From: Candidatus Gastranaerophilales bacterium
Lineage (GTDB): Bacteria; Cyanobacteriota; Vampirovibrionia; Gastranaerophilales; Gastranaerophilaceae
DNA length: 64,000 nucleotides
Assembly: GCA_944326475.1 (NCBI GenBank)
Contig: CALVEC010000003.1
Span: forward strand, 104,546 to 168,545
Direction of reading: 5' to 3'
Position 1 is the first letter of the stretch. Every line of letters starts with the position of its first letter. Below, one piece after another: positions 36,664 through 48,625 of this stretch. The notes beneath the pieces were generated by a model. It was not told where the DNA came from. It ran no database searches and saw only the letters and a list, made by a program, of their open reading frames with translations. Both the position numbers and the translations under genes were made by a program.

Positions 36664-37929
36664 TTACAATCTGTCAAATCCTGTGTACTGTCTCAAAACT
36701 TCCGGAATAATAACTGACCCGTCTTCCTGCTGGAAGTTTTCTATAATAGCCGCAAATGTCCTGCCGACCGCAAGACCTGAGCCGTTCATCGTGAAACAGT
36801 AGTTTACTTTTCCGGTTGACTTGCTTCTGTATTTTAAACCGGCGCGCCTTGCCTGGAAGTCACCGAATACGGAACAGCTTGAGATTTCCTTGTAGCTGTT
36901 ATATGACGGCATCCAGACCTCAAGGTCATAGCATTTTCTGGCAGAAAATCCGATGTCACCCGTGCAAAGTTCTACCCGTCTGAACGGAAGTTCCAGTAAC
37001 TCCAGAGCTTCTTCAGCATCTTGAGTCAGTTTTTCATGTTCTTCAGGAGCCTGCTCGGGAGTAGTAAGTTTTACGAGTTCGACTTTGTTAAACTGGTGGA
37101 CTCTGATAAGACCTCTTGTATCTTTTCCTGCAGAGCCTGCTTCCCGTCTGAAACAAGGAGTGTAAGCCGTCATACATTTTGGCAAATCGTCTTCTGATAA
37201 GATTTCATTGCAGTAGATATTTGTTACCGGAACTTCTGCGGTTGGTATTAAATACAGGTCTTCGTTTACACATTTATACATATCTTCCGCAAATTTAGGA
37301 AGCTGACCTGTTCCTGTCATTGCGCCGGAATTTACAAGTACAGGCGGCAGTATTTCTTCATAACCGTGTTTTGTCGTGTGAAGATCAAGAAAAAAGTTAA
37401 TAATAGCTCTTTCTAGTCTTGCGCCTTTATTTTTGTAAATATAAAATCTGGATTGGGATATTTTTACTCCCCGCTCAAAATCTACTATATCTTTTTCGGT
37501 CACAATATCCCAGTGCGCTTTTTGTTCAAAGCCGGGTTTAGAAGGTTCGCCGACATATTTTTTTACAACATTATCCGCATCGCTTGCGCCGATAGCTATA
37601 TTTTCATCAGGGATGTTGGGTATTGTAAGCAAAAGTTCTCTTTGTTTAGAATCGAGTTCTGTTTCTTTTTCTTCAAGTGCTTTTATTTTGTCGCCGATTT
37701 CACGGACTTCTTCCTGAACCTTAGTGGTATCTTGACCCTGCTTTTTCAGTTCGCCGATTTTTTGAGACTCTGATTTTCTGAGTGCACGGAGTTCATCTGC
37801 CTCTGTCTGGACTTTTCTTCTTTCAGCGTCTATTTCAATTACTTTGTCTACAGAAAGTTCCGGGTTTCTCCTCTTTAAAAGTTCATTTATTTTTTCGGGA
37901 TTTTCTCTGATAAGTTTAATATCCAACAT
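36664..37929 (-). CDS. serS: Seryl-tRNA synthetase
   Basis: 421 residues. N-terminal coiled-coil arm (residues about 25-100), motif 2 [38 protein letters not shown], motif 3 [18 protein letters not shown]. It charges tRNA-Ser. AGAGG lies upstream of the ATG. Translationally linked to tmk. Confidence 0.97.
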   Translation of the reverse strand: MLDIKLIRENPEKINELLKRRNPELSVDKVIEIDAERRKVQTEADELRALRKSESQKIGELKKQGQDTTKVQEEVREIGDKIKALEEKETELDSKQRELLLTIPNIPDENIAIGASDADNVVKKYVGEPSKPGFEQKAHWDIVTEKDIVDFERGVKISQSRFYIYKNKGARLERAIINFFLDLHTTKHGYEEILPPVLVNSGAMTGTGQLPKFAEDMYKCVNEDLYLIPTAEVPVTNIYCNEILSEDDLPKCMTAYTPCFRREAGSAGKDTRGLIRVHQFNKVELVKLTTPEQAPEEHEKLTQDAEEALELLELPFRRVELCTGDIGFSARKCYDLEVWMPSYNSYKEISSCSVFGDFQARRAGLKYRSKSTGKVNYCFTMNGSGLAVGRTFAAIIENFQQEDGSVIIPEVLRQYTGFDRL

Positions 37930-37980
37930 AATTCATATCCTCTTGTCTACAATACATGCCTTAATTTTAGTAAAAACAGG

Positions 37981-38008
37981 TTGAAAAATCCAGATAATTT
38001 ATTATTAT
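37981..38008 (+). promoter_or_regulatory. Promoter giving a leaderless mRNA (secreted-protein operon)
   Basis: TTGAAA (37981-37986), 16-nt spacer, TATTAT (38003-38008). The ATG at 38015 is seven nt after the -10 box. Confidence 0.55.
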
Positions 38009-38014
38009 TAAAGA

Positions 38015-38593
38015 ATGAAATTAACAACAAAATTTTTCGCTGTAATATTAGTGCTTATTTGTACCTGGTGTGTATGTTTTGCGGAACCGCAGCTTAGGGG
38101 GTATAAACCTGCGGCACTGGCAAAAGGCACATTCCTAAAGGCGATAAGCCAGCGCGAGATATCTACATCTACTGTTCATGCCGGAGATTTAGAGTATTTT
38201 ATAAGCCCAGTGGATGTTTTTATGGGCGAATCTAACATAATACCAAAAAATTCAATATATGTTGCACGGATTGAATCTGTAACAGAGGCTGTTGAAGGAA
38301 TAAATGCAGCAATGAAAATACGGGTATTTAAGGTAATTACCCCGACTGAAAAACAATATAAGCTTGACGCATATTTGTACTGGAACAATACAACAACTGT
38401 CGGCGGAGACCTTGCCGAGGTTCAATATTATACAAGAATGCCGCATTATCCGGGGACTTGGAAAAAAGGAGTGCTGCAGCTTGTTCCTACAAGTATCAGA
38501 TATTTTGGTAAGCCTACAGTGATAAAAGCAGGTGAAGAAGTGACGTTTGTTATGAACAGTGATGTAAAACTGTTCCCGTATAAGGATAATTAG
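38015..38593 (+). CDS. Exported protein, unknown
   Basis: 192 residues with a signal peptide (MKLTTKFFAVILVLICTWCV; cleavage near CFA). The mature part is mostly beta strand, with a segment GTFLKAISQREISTSTVHAGD resembling the LPxGT-type strand region of TrbI/VirB10-like or outer-membrane-associated proteins; the similarity is weak. The next gene starts at the base after its stop, so it is co-expressed with a solute-binding protein. No closer family assignment is possible. Confidence 0.7.
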   Translation: MKLTTKFFAVILVLICTWCVCFAEPQLRGYKPAALAKGTFLKAISQREISTSTVHAGDLEYFISPVDVFMGESNIIPKNSIYVARIESVTEAVEGINAAMKIRVFKVITPTEKQYKLDAYLYWNNTTTVGGDLAEVQYYTRMPHYPGTWKKGVLQLVPTSIRYFGKPTVIKAGEEVTFVMNSDVKLFPYKDN

Positions 38594-39814
38594 ATGAAAA
38601 ATTTACTTTTGATTGCGGTAATTATGTGTCTTTTCGGAGGATTGCTGGTTTTGACACCTAAACAGACTTCCGATGAGGTTGTCTTTTGGACGCTGCAGCT
38701 TGGGACGTTTAATGATTATATGCGTTCGTTAATTTACGAATTTGAGGAACAAAACCCCGGTATAAAAATTAAATGGGTAGATGTACCGTATTCGGAAGGT
38801 GAAAAACGGACGCTTGCATCTATTTTGAGTAATACTCCGCCGGATTTGGTGAATCTTACTCCTGATTTTTCAAGCGTGCTTGCGCAAAAACAGGCGCTTG
38901 AATTTTTGGATTGCAAACAGCTTACAGCTTACAACGCAGAAATTGTTAATGACCTTAAATATCAGGGAAAATGCTATGCAATACCGTTTTATGCAACCTC
39001 GTCATTGACTTTTTATAACAAAGAATTACTGAAAAAGTCCGGTTTCGGAAAACTACCCGTTACTTACGATGATTTAAATGCCGGGGCTGAAACTATCAAG
39101 TCAAAAACCGGTGTTTTTGCGACAATGCCGACGGTGGCAGAAAATGATACAATGTTGAAAATTTTAAACAAATATGACATAAACACACCGGATACACTGG
39201 CTTCTGAAAAAAGTGCAAAGATTTTTTCCGACTACAAAACCCTCTATCAGAAGAATCTTATTCCAAAAGAATCTATAACACAGACGCATAGAGAAGCGCT
39301 TGAAAAGTATATGTCAGGACAGCTTGTATTCATACAGTCCGGTGCTAATTTCTTAAATATTGTGCAAGAAAACGCTCCGCAGGTCTTTAAACAAACTGAT
39401 GTAACAAACCAGCTTGTCGGAGATACAGGAAAGTATGATGTTTCTATTATGAATCTTGTGATACCGGCAAAAGCCAGACATAAAGACGGTGCTCTCAGGT
39501 TTGCTCTGTTTTTGACAAACAAAGAAAACCAGCTTGAACTTGCGCGGTTGACAACGATTTTGCCGGTGAACAAAGAAGCGTTGAACGACCCGTATTTTAC
39601 ACTGGCTGATGAGAATGATGTTATATCAAAAGCCAGAAAAATCAGTGCTTCGCAGTTAAACAATCTTGAGTCTCAGGTTCAGTTTGAAAGAAACAGAAAA
39701 GAATTTTTAACTATCTTAAATACAGCAGTGCAGCAGATTTTGCTCGATGAAGCAGATTTAAAAAAGACGCTTGAAAAAACAGCAGATAACTGGAGAACAC
39801 TTGTACAAAAATGA
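38594..39814 (+). CDS. Extracellular solute-binding protein (family 1, sugar type)
   Basis: 406 residues. An N-terminal hydrophobic segment (LLLIAVIMCLFGGLLVL) exports or anchors it; no clear lipobox. The body matches sugar ABC-importer binding proteins: VVFWTLQLGTFNDYMRSLIYEFEEQNPGIKIKWVDV, PPDLVNLTPDFSSVLAQKQALEFL, then IPFYATSSLTFYNKELLKKSGF. No permease or ATPase gene is adjacent, so it must work with a system elsewhere. Starts directly after the preceding stop. Confidence 0.85.
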   Translation: MKNLLLIAVIMCLFGGLLVLTPKQTSDEVVFWTLQLGTFNDYMRSLIYEFEEQNPGIKIKWVDVPYSEGEKRTLASILSNTPPDLVNLTPDFSSVLAQKQALEFLDCKQLTAYNAEIVNDLKYQGKCYAIPFYATSSLTFYNKELLKKSGFGKLPVTYDDLNAGAETIKSKTGVFATMPTVAENDTMLKILNKYDINTPDTLASEKSAKIFSDYKTLYQKNLIPKESITQTHREALEKYMSGQLVFIQSGANFLNIVQENAPQVFKQTDVTNQLVGDTGKYDVSIMNLVIPAKARHKDGALRFALFLTNKENQLELARLTTILPVNKEALNDPYFTLADENDVISKARKISASQLNNLESQVQFERNRKEFLTILNTAVQQILLDEADLKKTLEKTADNWRTLVQK

Positions 39815-40485
39815 TACAAAAAGTTTTAGACAGGCAAAAAACAGCCTCCGGCAATGAAATAATCCTTACAGACGCAGGCGGTGACGGTACGACAGTACTT
39901 ACCATCGGTGTTTTTCACGGGGATGAGCCTTCCGGAAAATATTTGACAGAAAGTTTTCTTGAAAAAGATTTACACCCCAAAAACAGGCTGCTTTTCATTC
40001 CTTGTCTTAACCCTGACGGATTTTTAAATAAAACCCGCTGCAATTCAAACGGTGTTGACCTTAACAGAAATTTTCCGACGAAAAACTGGATATCAGGTAA
40101 AAAAGACAAATACTTCGGCGGAAATACGCCTGCAAGCGAGATTGAAACAATGTTTCTTATACGGGTAATTGAAAAATATAAGCCTGATTTGATTTTGACT
40201 TTGCATGAGCCTTATCGTATTGTGAATTATGATGGTCCGGCGTCAGGTATTGCTAAAGAATTAAGTAAAATAACAGGTTATAAGGTTGAGGAGAATATCG
40301 GATATCCGACACCCGGAAGTTTTGGGACTTACTGTGGAATAGAGAGAAATATTCCCGTTATTACACTGGAGTTTGCGCCGACTGTTGAAAGTGAAGACGC
40401 TGTTTTACCAATAGAGACACCCGAAAACCTCGGATGCCTCTATGATAAAGTTATGGAATATCTTGCAGACAGCTCTATTTTTTAG
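39811..40485 (+). CDS. M14-family zinc carboxypeptidase (MpaA-like)
   Basis: 224 residues. GVFHGDEPSG gives the HxxE zinc ligands, IPCLNPDGF and NSNGVDLNRNFP the substrate residues, ILTLHEP the third ligand and VITLEFAP the catalytic Glu. The pattern resembles murein peptide amidase A and succinylglutamate desuccinylase-type members. No signal peptide, so it is probably cytoplasmic, as MpaA is. It overlaps the preceding gene by four nt and its 3' end overlaps the convergent GH13 gene by 11 nt. Confidence 0.82.
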   Translation: MIQKVLDRQKTASGNEIILTDAGGDGTTVLTIGVFHGDEPSGKYLTESFLEKDLHPKNRLLFIPCLNPDGFLNKTRCNSNGVDLNRNFPTKNWISGKKDKYFGGNTPASEIETMFLIRVIEKYKPDLILTLHEPYRIVNYDGPASGIAKELSKITGYKVEENIGYPTPGSFGTYCGIERNIPVITLEFAPTVESEDAVLPIETPENLGCLYDKVMEYLADSSIF

Positions 40486-42013
40486 TCAAATCAGCAAGCA
40501 TTACTATAATTTCACCCGGCGGAATGTCTACAGTTAGTTTGCCGTTTTTGACAGCAGCAGCTGCGGGTGTTCTGACCGGTGTAATCAGTGTTTTTTGCGT
40601 TACTGCACATTTTATATCGGCAGCATTTCTTCTTTGTAAATTTTTATTTAAAATAACAATGATTGAGGAACGGTCGTACGTGACCATGTATGCAAACACA
40701 TCCGGATTTGTTGTGTTAAGGAAGGTCAGCGTTCCTTTTTGGAGAAGTTCTGTTGCCTGAGCTTTTATCGAGTTAGCAATAATAAATTCATCCTGAATCA
40801 TTGAATCCTTGCCGCCCGGTCTTCTTGAAAAGTTAAAAATGTCGATTTTGCCTTTGTGTACATAGTAATAATCGTCATCAGTATATGTTTTTGGCGCTTT
40901 TTGATTTGCATATTTATAAAGATATGCGTCTCCGGACTGGAAGCCGTCAACAAAATAGGAATTTACCGGAAGTGTTGCCTGCATCCAGATTATCTGCTTT
41001 GTTAACTGGGGTCCGCCCAGAACAATCGGGCTTATTTCATCGTGAGTTGAAAAGCTGCCGATAACACTTTTCTGGTAGTTTGATTCTTTTTGTATGGAGT
41101 TTACAAGCTGCATTTGCTTTTCAAACTCGTCTGCTGTTTTCCAGTCTTTGAAGTTAAAAAAGCTTCCGTAATAACCGTCAAATCCTGCTTCAAGCAGCTT
41201 ATCATATGGGGTAAACGGAGCATTTTTTGTGACCGGCTCGTTCCAGCTTTCGGAAGCCTCAGCTAAGAAAAGGAACTGGGGACTTTTTTCTCTTGTATAT
41301 TTTATAAGTCTTTCCCAGAAAGCGTAAGGTTTTGCGGTTGCAACATCTGCCCTTATACCGTCTATATCAAGTTCTAATGCCATATCAACGAACTGTTTGT
41401 ATAAATTATAAACATCTTCATTAATAGACCCGTCAGCATTTTGTGTTTTAAACATTCTGACATCCGTCCAATCAGCCGGAACTTGCGGCTGTTTTGCCAT
41501 GTCGGTTTCAAAAAGATTCGGATTTGCAAGGTACATGTCATATGAACCGCAGCTCGGAAGGTCTATTATTACTCTTATACCTCTCTTGTGACATTCTTTT
41601 ATGAAATTGGCAGCTTCTTGTTTTACTGTCAGATTGTTAGTCTTATCATCAAGCTGCGGATTAAGCTGGTTAAAGCTTGAGATTGCATATAAAGAGCCGG
41701 CTGTTCCCATTGCCTTAACTTTTCCGACCGGAGTAACAGGCAGAAGATGGATTGTGTTTATCCCTAATTTCTTTAAGCCGTCAAGCCGCTGTACTGCATT
41801 AACAAAATTTCCCGGAGTTTCTCCTTTTTCTGGCTCTATTATTTCATTATTATTTTTGTCATCGGCGTTAAATGTTCTAATGTTTATCGCCATAATGATA
41901 GCCTGGTTTTTATTAAAAATAGTTCTCAAATCGTTAATCCACACTCCGTTTTGGGCAAAAGCAGGAGTGCTCAAAAGCAAACTCATTAATAATAAACTGA
42001 TTTTTTTCTTCAT
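40475..42013 (-). CDS. Exported alpha-amylase family (GH13) enzyme
   Basis: 512 residues with a signal peptide (MKKKISLLLMSLLLSTPAFA, cut after AFA). Barrel motifs: GINTIHLLPVTPVG, RVIIDLP, DGIRADVATAKPY (nucleophile Asp), FLFLAEASESW (acid/base Glu) and IGSFSTHDE (His-Asp). The second conserved region, normally DxVxNH, reads IDLPSCGS, so calcium or substrate binding may differ. The substrate is probably an alpha-glucan in the periplasm or outside. GGGAG precedes the ATG. The 3' end overlaps the M14 gene on the other strand. Confidence 0.88.
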   Translation of the reverse strand: MKKKISLLLMSLLLSTPAFAQNGVWINDLRTIFNKNQAIIMAINIRTFNADDKNNNEIIEPEKGETPGNFVNAVQRLDGLKKLGINTIHLLPVTPVGKVKAMGTAGSLYAISSFNQLNPQLDDKTNNLTVKQEAANFIKECHKRGIRVIIDLPSCGSYDMYLANPNLFETDMAKQPQVPADWTDVRMFKTQNADGSINEDVYNLYKQFVDMALELDIDGIRADVATAKPYAFWERLIKYTREKSPQFLFLAEASESWNEPVTKNAPFTPYDKLLEAGFDGYYGSFFNFKDWKTADEFEKQMQLVNSIQKESNYQKSVIGSFSTHDEISPIVLGGPQLTKQIIWMQATLPVNSYFVDGFQSGDAYLYKYANQKAPKTYTDDDYYYVHKGKIDIFNFSRRPGGKDSMIQDEFIIANSIKAQATELLQKGTLTFLNTTNPDVFAYMVTYDRSSIIVILNKNLQRRNAADIKCAVTQKTLITPVRTPAAAAVKNGKLTVDIPPGEIIVMLADLTKK

Positions 42014-42146
42014 ATAAATCTCCCGTAAAGTCTTTTTATATTTATTTATAGTATCGTCAACAAAATTATATCATCAGGGAGTTTGTCGTTGCAACTATTG
42101 AAAAAATGAGTTATACTGGGTAAGTATCATTTTATTGGAGGCTTGT

Positions 42147-42527
42147 ATGCGCATATACGTAAACGGTAGAAACATTGAAATCACAGACGCGATTAAAGCT
42201 TATGCAAAGGAAAAAATCGGAAAGGTTGCAAATCATTATGACCAGATTGAAGGAATTGACATAGTTTTGTCAGTTATCAAAAACCCCAGCGTGGCGCAAA
42301 GTCATACGGCTGAAGTTACTTGCAAATTTGTAGGCGGCTCCGTTCATGTTACGGAATCTGCAGAAAATATGTATGCAAGTATTGACCTTGTTGCTGATAA
42401 GCTGGACAGACAGGTTAAAAAGTTCAAAGACAAAAACCTTAAATCAAAAGCAAAAACAAATTCTATCAGAACAGATGCTATTCCTGAAGAACAAACTGCA
42501 GAAGCAGAAGAAGTTAGCGCAGAATAA
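42147..42527 (+). CDS. hpf: Ribosome hibernation promoting factor (short form)
   Basis: 126 residues from ATG 42147 (GGAG seven nt upstream; the in-frame TTG at 42135 overlaps it). MRIYVNGRNIEITDAIKAYAKEKIGKVANHYDQ and YASIDLVADKLDRQVKKFKDK are the S30AE/RaiA fold. It lacks the C-terminal dimerisation domain of long HPF but has a charged Glu/Lys tail. It stabilises idle ribosomes in stationary phase. A strong terminator follows. Confidence 0.93.
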   Translation: MRIYVNGRNIEITDAIKAYAKEKIGKVANHYDQIEGIDIVLSVIKNPSVAQSHTAEVTCKFVGGSVHVTESAENMYASIDLVADKLDRQVKKFKDKNLKSKAKTNSIRTDAIPEEQTAEAEEVSAE

Positions 42528-42549
42528 GCCTGATTTTTTATTATTAAAG

Positions 42550-42585
42550 ACGCCGGACTCAGATAGTCCGGCGTTTTGTGTTTTT
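42550..42585 (+). terminator. Rho-independent terminator after hpf
   Basis: ACGCCGGACT and AGTCCGGCGT pair around a five-nt loop, followed by T-rich sequence. Confidence 0.92.
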
Positions 42586-42704
42586 AATATATACCTCAAA
42601 AGCATAAAATAATATGCAATATAAGTATTTGCTATCGTTTGAATATCGGTAATAATGAAATTATCAGATGTTAAAGTTGTCATATTTAAGATAGGAGATA
42701 TTTA

Positions 42705-43592
42705 ATGGAAATAATCAGAGTTAATACTCCAAGAGGGCTTGAATTAAAAGGTGCAATATGGGGTGACGCTTCAATGGACAGCGTGCTTATTTTGATGAGC
42801 GGTATTTGTTCAAATGCTTTCCAGAATGATCTTATATGTGAGACCGGAGATTTGTTGAGCAAAAACGGCATAGCTTTTATTGCCGGACATGCTATGGATG
42901 CTTTTTCCTGTTTGGCGTACTCCGATTTTTCAACGGGAAAACAGCGAAACACAGGTGTTGTTTTTGATGATTTTAGTCTTGTATATGAAGATGTTGAGTC
43001 TTATGTGAAATTTGCAAAGGAGCTTGGATTCAAAAATATAATCCTTGCCGGTCATTCACTCGGATCAAATAAAATTATCCATTACCTCGGGAATACCAAT
43101 GATGATTTTGTGGATTATTTTATAGTCAGTGCACCTGTTGACTTGAGCCACTGGTGGACGGTTATGCCAAATATTGATATTTGTCTTAAAGAAGCTCAAA
43201 AATTTGTAGCTGAAGGCAGAGGTAATCAAATTCTGCCGTATATGTTCGGTGGTTTTTCTCCGATGTCGGCTGAATCAGTGCTCGGATTTTACAATGCGTT
43301 TAACCTGAAAAATTGTCCTGTAATCAGCGGAGACGGGGAAACTAACTCTTTGTATTCCATAAAAGTAAACGGTTCGTTTATTATCGGAGAAAAAGACAGT
43401 CTGACTAACGGCGACCCGGCAGGATTTATGGAAAAAATAAATTCTTATTGCAAACATCCTGAAAAAAATCAGGTTATAGTTGTTCCGGACGCTTCTCACA
43501 TTTTCTACGGTAAACATGAACAATATGCACAGACCGTACTTGATTGTTTAAATCATCATTTCGGATTGCATAACGAGCCGGCGATTGTATAA
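42705..43592 (+). CDS. Alpha/beta-hydrolase fold protein
   Basis: 295 residues. The nucleophile elbow is ILAGHSLGSNKI (GHSLG, Ser near 127), with an acid in the later GEKDSLTNG region and a His in VPDASHIFYG. The family contains esterases and lipases of uncertain substrate. No signal peptide; cytoplasmic. AGGAGA precedes the ATG. A GC-rich hairpin without a T tract lies after its stop. Confidence 0.8.
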   Translation: MEIIRVNTPRGLELKGAIWGDASMDSVLILMSGICSNAFQNDLICETGDLLSKNGIAFIAGHAMDAFSCLAYSDFSTGKQRNTGVVFDDFSLVYEDVESYVKFAKELGFKNIILAGHSLGSNKIIHYLGNTNDDFVDYFIVSAPVDLSHWWTVMPNIDICLKEAQKFVAEGRGNQILPYMFGGFSPMSAESVLGFYNAFNLKNCPVISGDGETNSLYSIKVNGSFIIGEKDSLTNGDPAGFMEKINSYCKHPEKNQVIVVPDASHIFYGKHEQYAQTVLDCLNHHFGLHNEPAIV

Positions 43593-43607
43593 AAATAAAG
43601 AACAAAA

Positions 43608-43627
43608 ACCCGGTTAAACAACCGGGT
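43608..43627 (+). terminator. Hairpin after hydrolase gene
   Basis: ACCCGGTT-AAAC-AACCGGGT, eight-bp stem. The T tract is missing, so termination may be weak. Confidence 0.5.
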
Positions 43628-46337
<2,710 letters not shown>

Positions 46338-46348
46338 AAAACCTAAAA

Positions 46349-46377
46349 GCCCTGTTTCTAACAGGGCATTTTTTTTA
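46349..46377 (+). terminator. Rho-independent terminator after gyrB
   Basis: GCCCTGTT and AACAGGGC form the stem, followed by a long T run. Confidence 0.92.
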
Positions 46378-46382
46378 TGTAG

Positions 46383-46712
46383 TTAATTATTTGAATATTT
46401 TTCAAGAGCGTTTTTTAGCGGTTCTTTTTGATGCAATCCCGAGAACTGCTCCATGAGTTCTCCGTTTTTAAAAATTAAGAGAGCCGGTATTCCGCTGATA
46501 AAAAAGTCAGCAGCTGTTGTTTCGTTTTCATCTATGTTCAGAGCCGCTATTTCAACCTCACCTTCCAGTTCTTCTGCGAGTTCTTCTACAATCGGCATTT
46601 GTCTTTTACAATAACCGCACCACGGTGCATAAAAATCTACAAGTACAGGTTTGTCTGTATTGTCAAGCTGCGTTTTAAAGTTTTCATCTGTTAATTCAAT
46701 TATCTTAGACAT
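46383..46712 (-). CDS. trxA: Thioredoxin (CGYC active site)
   Basis: 109 residues; FYAPWCGYCKRQMPIVEELA carries the redox motif, CGYC instead of the usual CGPC. GIPALLIFKNGE has the cis-proline. AAGGAG precedes the ATG. It is 18 nt downstream of the peroxiredoxin gene and probably supplies electrons to it. The Tyr at the CxxC position is typical of some anaerobe thioredoxins and glutaredoxin-like proteins and should raise the redox potential. Confidence 0.92.
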   Translation of the reverse strand: MSKIIELTDENFKTQLDNTDKPVLVDFYAPWCGYCKRQMPIVEELAEELEGEVEIAALNIDENETTAADFFISGIPALLIFKNGELMEQFSGLHQKEPLKNALEKYSNN

Positions 46713-46730
46713 ATTAGCTCCTTTTAAAAA

Positions 46731-47492
46731 CTATTTGTTAAATAATTTTTCTCTTATATCGTCAATAGAAAGATGTCTGAAACACAAAAACCAATCAATG
46801 CATTTTGCGTCTTTGGGTTTGTGCTCAACTCGTGCTATTGCTTCCTCCCAGGACTCGGGCGGCGGTATAATTGCCTCATCTCCCGGCTCCCAGTTTGCGG
46901 GTGTTGCGACATCGAACATATCGCTTGTTTGTAAGGCAATTAACAGTCTTTTTATTTCATGCAGATTGCGTCCGTTTGAATCAGGATAGAACAACACTGC
47001 TCTTATTTTGCTCTCCGGGTCTATTATATATACTGCTCTTATTGATTTAGTACTGCATTCCGAGGGATGAATCATACTATAGAGTTTTGCAACCTCCATT
47101 TTTTTATCATCAATAATCGGGTATGAAACTTCCACATTTTCAAGTCCGTTGTATTTTATCCTGTCTTTAATCTCTTTTAGCCAGGCAAGATGAGAATTTA
47201 CGCTATCTACAGAAAGTCCGAGAAGTTTTGTATTTAGCTGTGAAAATTCATAAGCCATTGACTGAAACAGCATAAACTCCGTGGTGCATACCGGTGTAAA
47301 ATCAGCGGGATGCGAGAAAAATATTGTCCAACTGCCTTTGTAGTCTTCCGGGAAATTGATTTTTCCTTGAGTCGTTTCAGCACGAAAAGACGGCGCTGTA
47401 TCTCCGATGAGCGGAGTTTTGGGGAATTGCTTTTTTGCACTGTATGCGCCGAGAGCAAACAATGCTGCAGGTAATAGTATTTTTTTGAACAT
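46731..47492 (-). CDS. Peroxiredoxin (AhpC/TSA, Prx6-like) with N-terminal hydrophobic segment
   Basis: 253 residues from ATG 47492 (AAAGGCGG upstream; an in-frame TTG at 47507 is unlikely). The peroxidatic Cys is in HPADFTPVCTTEF. The long C-terminus with further Cys (DAKCIDWFLCF) resembles archaeal-type Prx6 enzymes. A hydrophobic N-terminus (KKILLPAALFALGAYS) suggests export or membrane anchoring, unusual for Prx6. Co-transcribed with trxA; divergent from the superoxide reductase gene. Confidence 0.88.
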   Translation of the reverse strand: MFKKILLPAALFALGAYSAKKQFPKTPLIGDTAPSFRAETTQGKINFPEDYKGSWTIFFSHPADFTPVCTTEFMLFQSMAYEFSQLNTKLLGLSVDSVNSHLAWLKEIKDRIKYNGLENVEVSYPIIDDKKMEVAKLYSMIHPSECSTKSIRAVYIIDPESKIRAVLFYPDSNGRNLHEIKRLLIALQTSDMFDVATPANWEPGDEAIIPPPESWEEAIARVEHKPKDAKCIDWFLCFRHLSIDDIREKLFNK

Positions 47493-47507
47493 ATATCCGC
47501 CTTTCAA

Positions 47508-47688
47508 TTGTGTTTATATTTGTTTTAAGTTTATATTACAGTTTCTTATATTATCGATTCTTTTTCATTGCCTTTTATGTTTATATCCTAAAGTAGTATC
47601 TTTCATTTTTTAGCGCTGCCCTGTTGATGAATGAAAATGATTAACTTTGAATTTATAATGTTTTTGTTTTTTTAAAGGAAGGTAAATT
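47508..47688. promoter_or_regulatory. Divergent promoter region of the redox cluster
   Basis: A 180-bp AT-rich region between the prx-trxA and dfx-ftnA pairs. TATAAT at about 47656 lies before dfx. ATGAAAATGATTA (about 47630-47643) is loosely Fur/PerR-box-like but not a clear match. Confidence 0.4.
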
Positions 47689-48081
47689 ATGACAGAATTG
47701 TTACAAATCTATAAATGCAATATTTGCGGAAATATTGTTGAAGTGCTTCATCCGGGTGAAGGTGAACTTGTCTGCTGCGGAGAGGCAATGAAGCTTTACA
47801 ATGAGAATACTGTAGATGCAGCGCAGGAAAAGCATGTACCGGTCATTGAAAAAACAGATGATGATCATATAAGAATAAAAATCGGCTCTATGCCTCATCC
47901 TATGGAAGATACCCATTATATCGAGTTTATAGAGGCAATTTCTCCGGATAGAAAATTTATGAAACGAAAATTTTTACATCCGCATGAAGAACCGGTTATG
48001 GATTTTAAATGCGGTTGTGATAAAATGAAAGCCAGAGAATTGTGTAATATACATGGATTATGGAGTAGTGAAAATGATTAA
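47689..48081 (+). CDS. dfx: Desulfoferrodoxin (superoxide reductase)
   Basis: 130 residues. N-terminal desulforedoxin iron site CNICGN...CCGE; the catalytic iron ligands sit in SMPHPMEDTHYIEFIE and CNIHGLW. It reduces superoxide to peroxide without making oxygen, typical of anaerobes. AAGGAAGG precedes the ATG. Its last codons overlap the ftnA start by eight nt. Confidence 0.95.
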   Translation: MTELLQIYKCNICGNIVEVLHPGEGELVCCGEAMKLYNENTVDAAQEKHVPVIEKTDDDHIRIKIGSMPHPMEDTHYIEFIEAISPDRKFMKRKFLHPHEEPVMDFKCGCDKMKARELCNIHGLWSSEND

Positions 48082-48583
48082 AGAAACATTAAACAACGCA
48101 ATTAACAAGCAAATCAACGAAGAAATGTACTCCGCTTATTTGTATCTTTCGATGTCTGCTTATTTTGAAGAAATGTCATTGAAGGGATTTGCAAGCTGGA
48201 TGAAAATTCAGGTACAGGAAGAAATTGCCCATGCTATGGGGCTTTATGACTATCTCCACGCAAGAGACGGCAAAGTTATTCTTGAAGCTATTCAAAAACC
48301 GAATTGTGAATGGAACTCTCCTATAGAAGTTTTTGAAGCAACACTTAAACACGAACAGTTTATTACCTCAAAAATTTCAGAACTTATGGATGTTGCTGAA
48401 GAAGCTAAAGACAGGGCAGCTTTATCATTCTTGCAGTGGTACATAAAAGAACAGGTTGAAGAAGAATCAACAGCAAAAGATATTCTTGCAAAACTTAATT
48501 TTGCCGGTGCAGATACTAATGCTCTCCTGCTCATTGATAACGAACTGGGTGCAAGAACTTTCACACAGCCTGTTATAGGTTAG
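48074..48583 (+). CDS. ftnA: Ferritin
   Basis: 169 residues from ATG 48074. Four-helix ferritin with EEMYSAYLYLSMSAYFE, QVQEEIAHAMGLYDYL and EEQ/KEQVEEE ferroxidase ligands. It stores iron and limits Fenton chemistry. The start overlaps the dfx end; GGAG lies eight nt upstream. A terminator follows. Confidence 0.95.
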   Translation: MIKETLNNAINKQINEEMYSAYLYLSMSAYFEEMSLKGFASWMKIQVQEEIAHAMGLYDYLHARDGKVILEAIQKPNCEWNSPIEVFEATLKHEQFITSKISELMDVAEEAKDRAALSFLQWYIKEQVEEESTAKDILAKLNFAGADTNALLLIDNELGARTFTQPVIG

Positions 48584-48594
48584 AAAAATCCCAA

Positions 48595-48625
48595 AAAATG
48601 CGCCGATTTATCCGGCGCATTTTTT
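48595..48625 (+). terminator. Rho-independent terminator after ftnA
   Basis: AAAATGCGCC and GGCGCATTTT pair around a nine-nt loop with a T run. Confidence 0.92.

Noticed and set aside
38594..39814. Complete ABC sugar importer
   Set aside because: No permease or ATPase genes lie nearby.
47630..47643. Definite PerR/Fur box
   Set aside because: Only a loose match to the consensus, so it is not called as a site.
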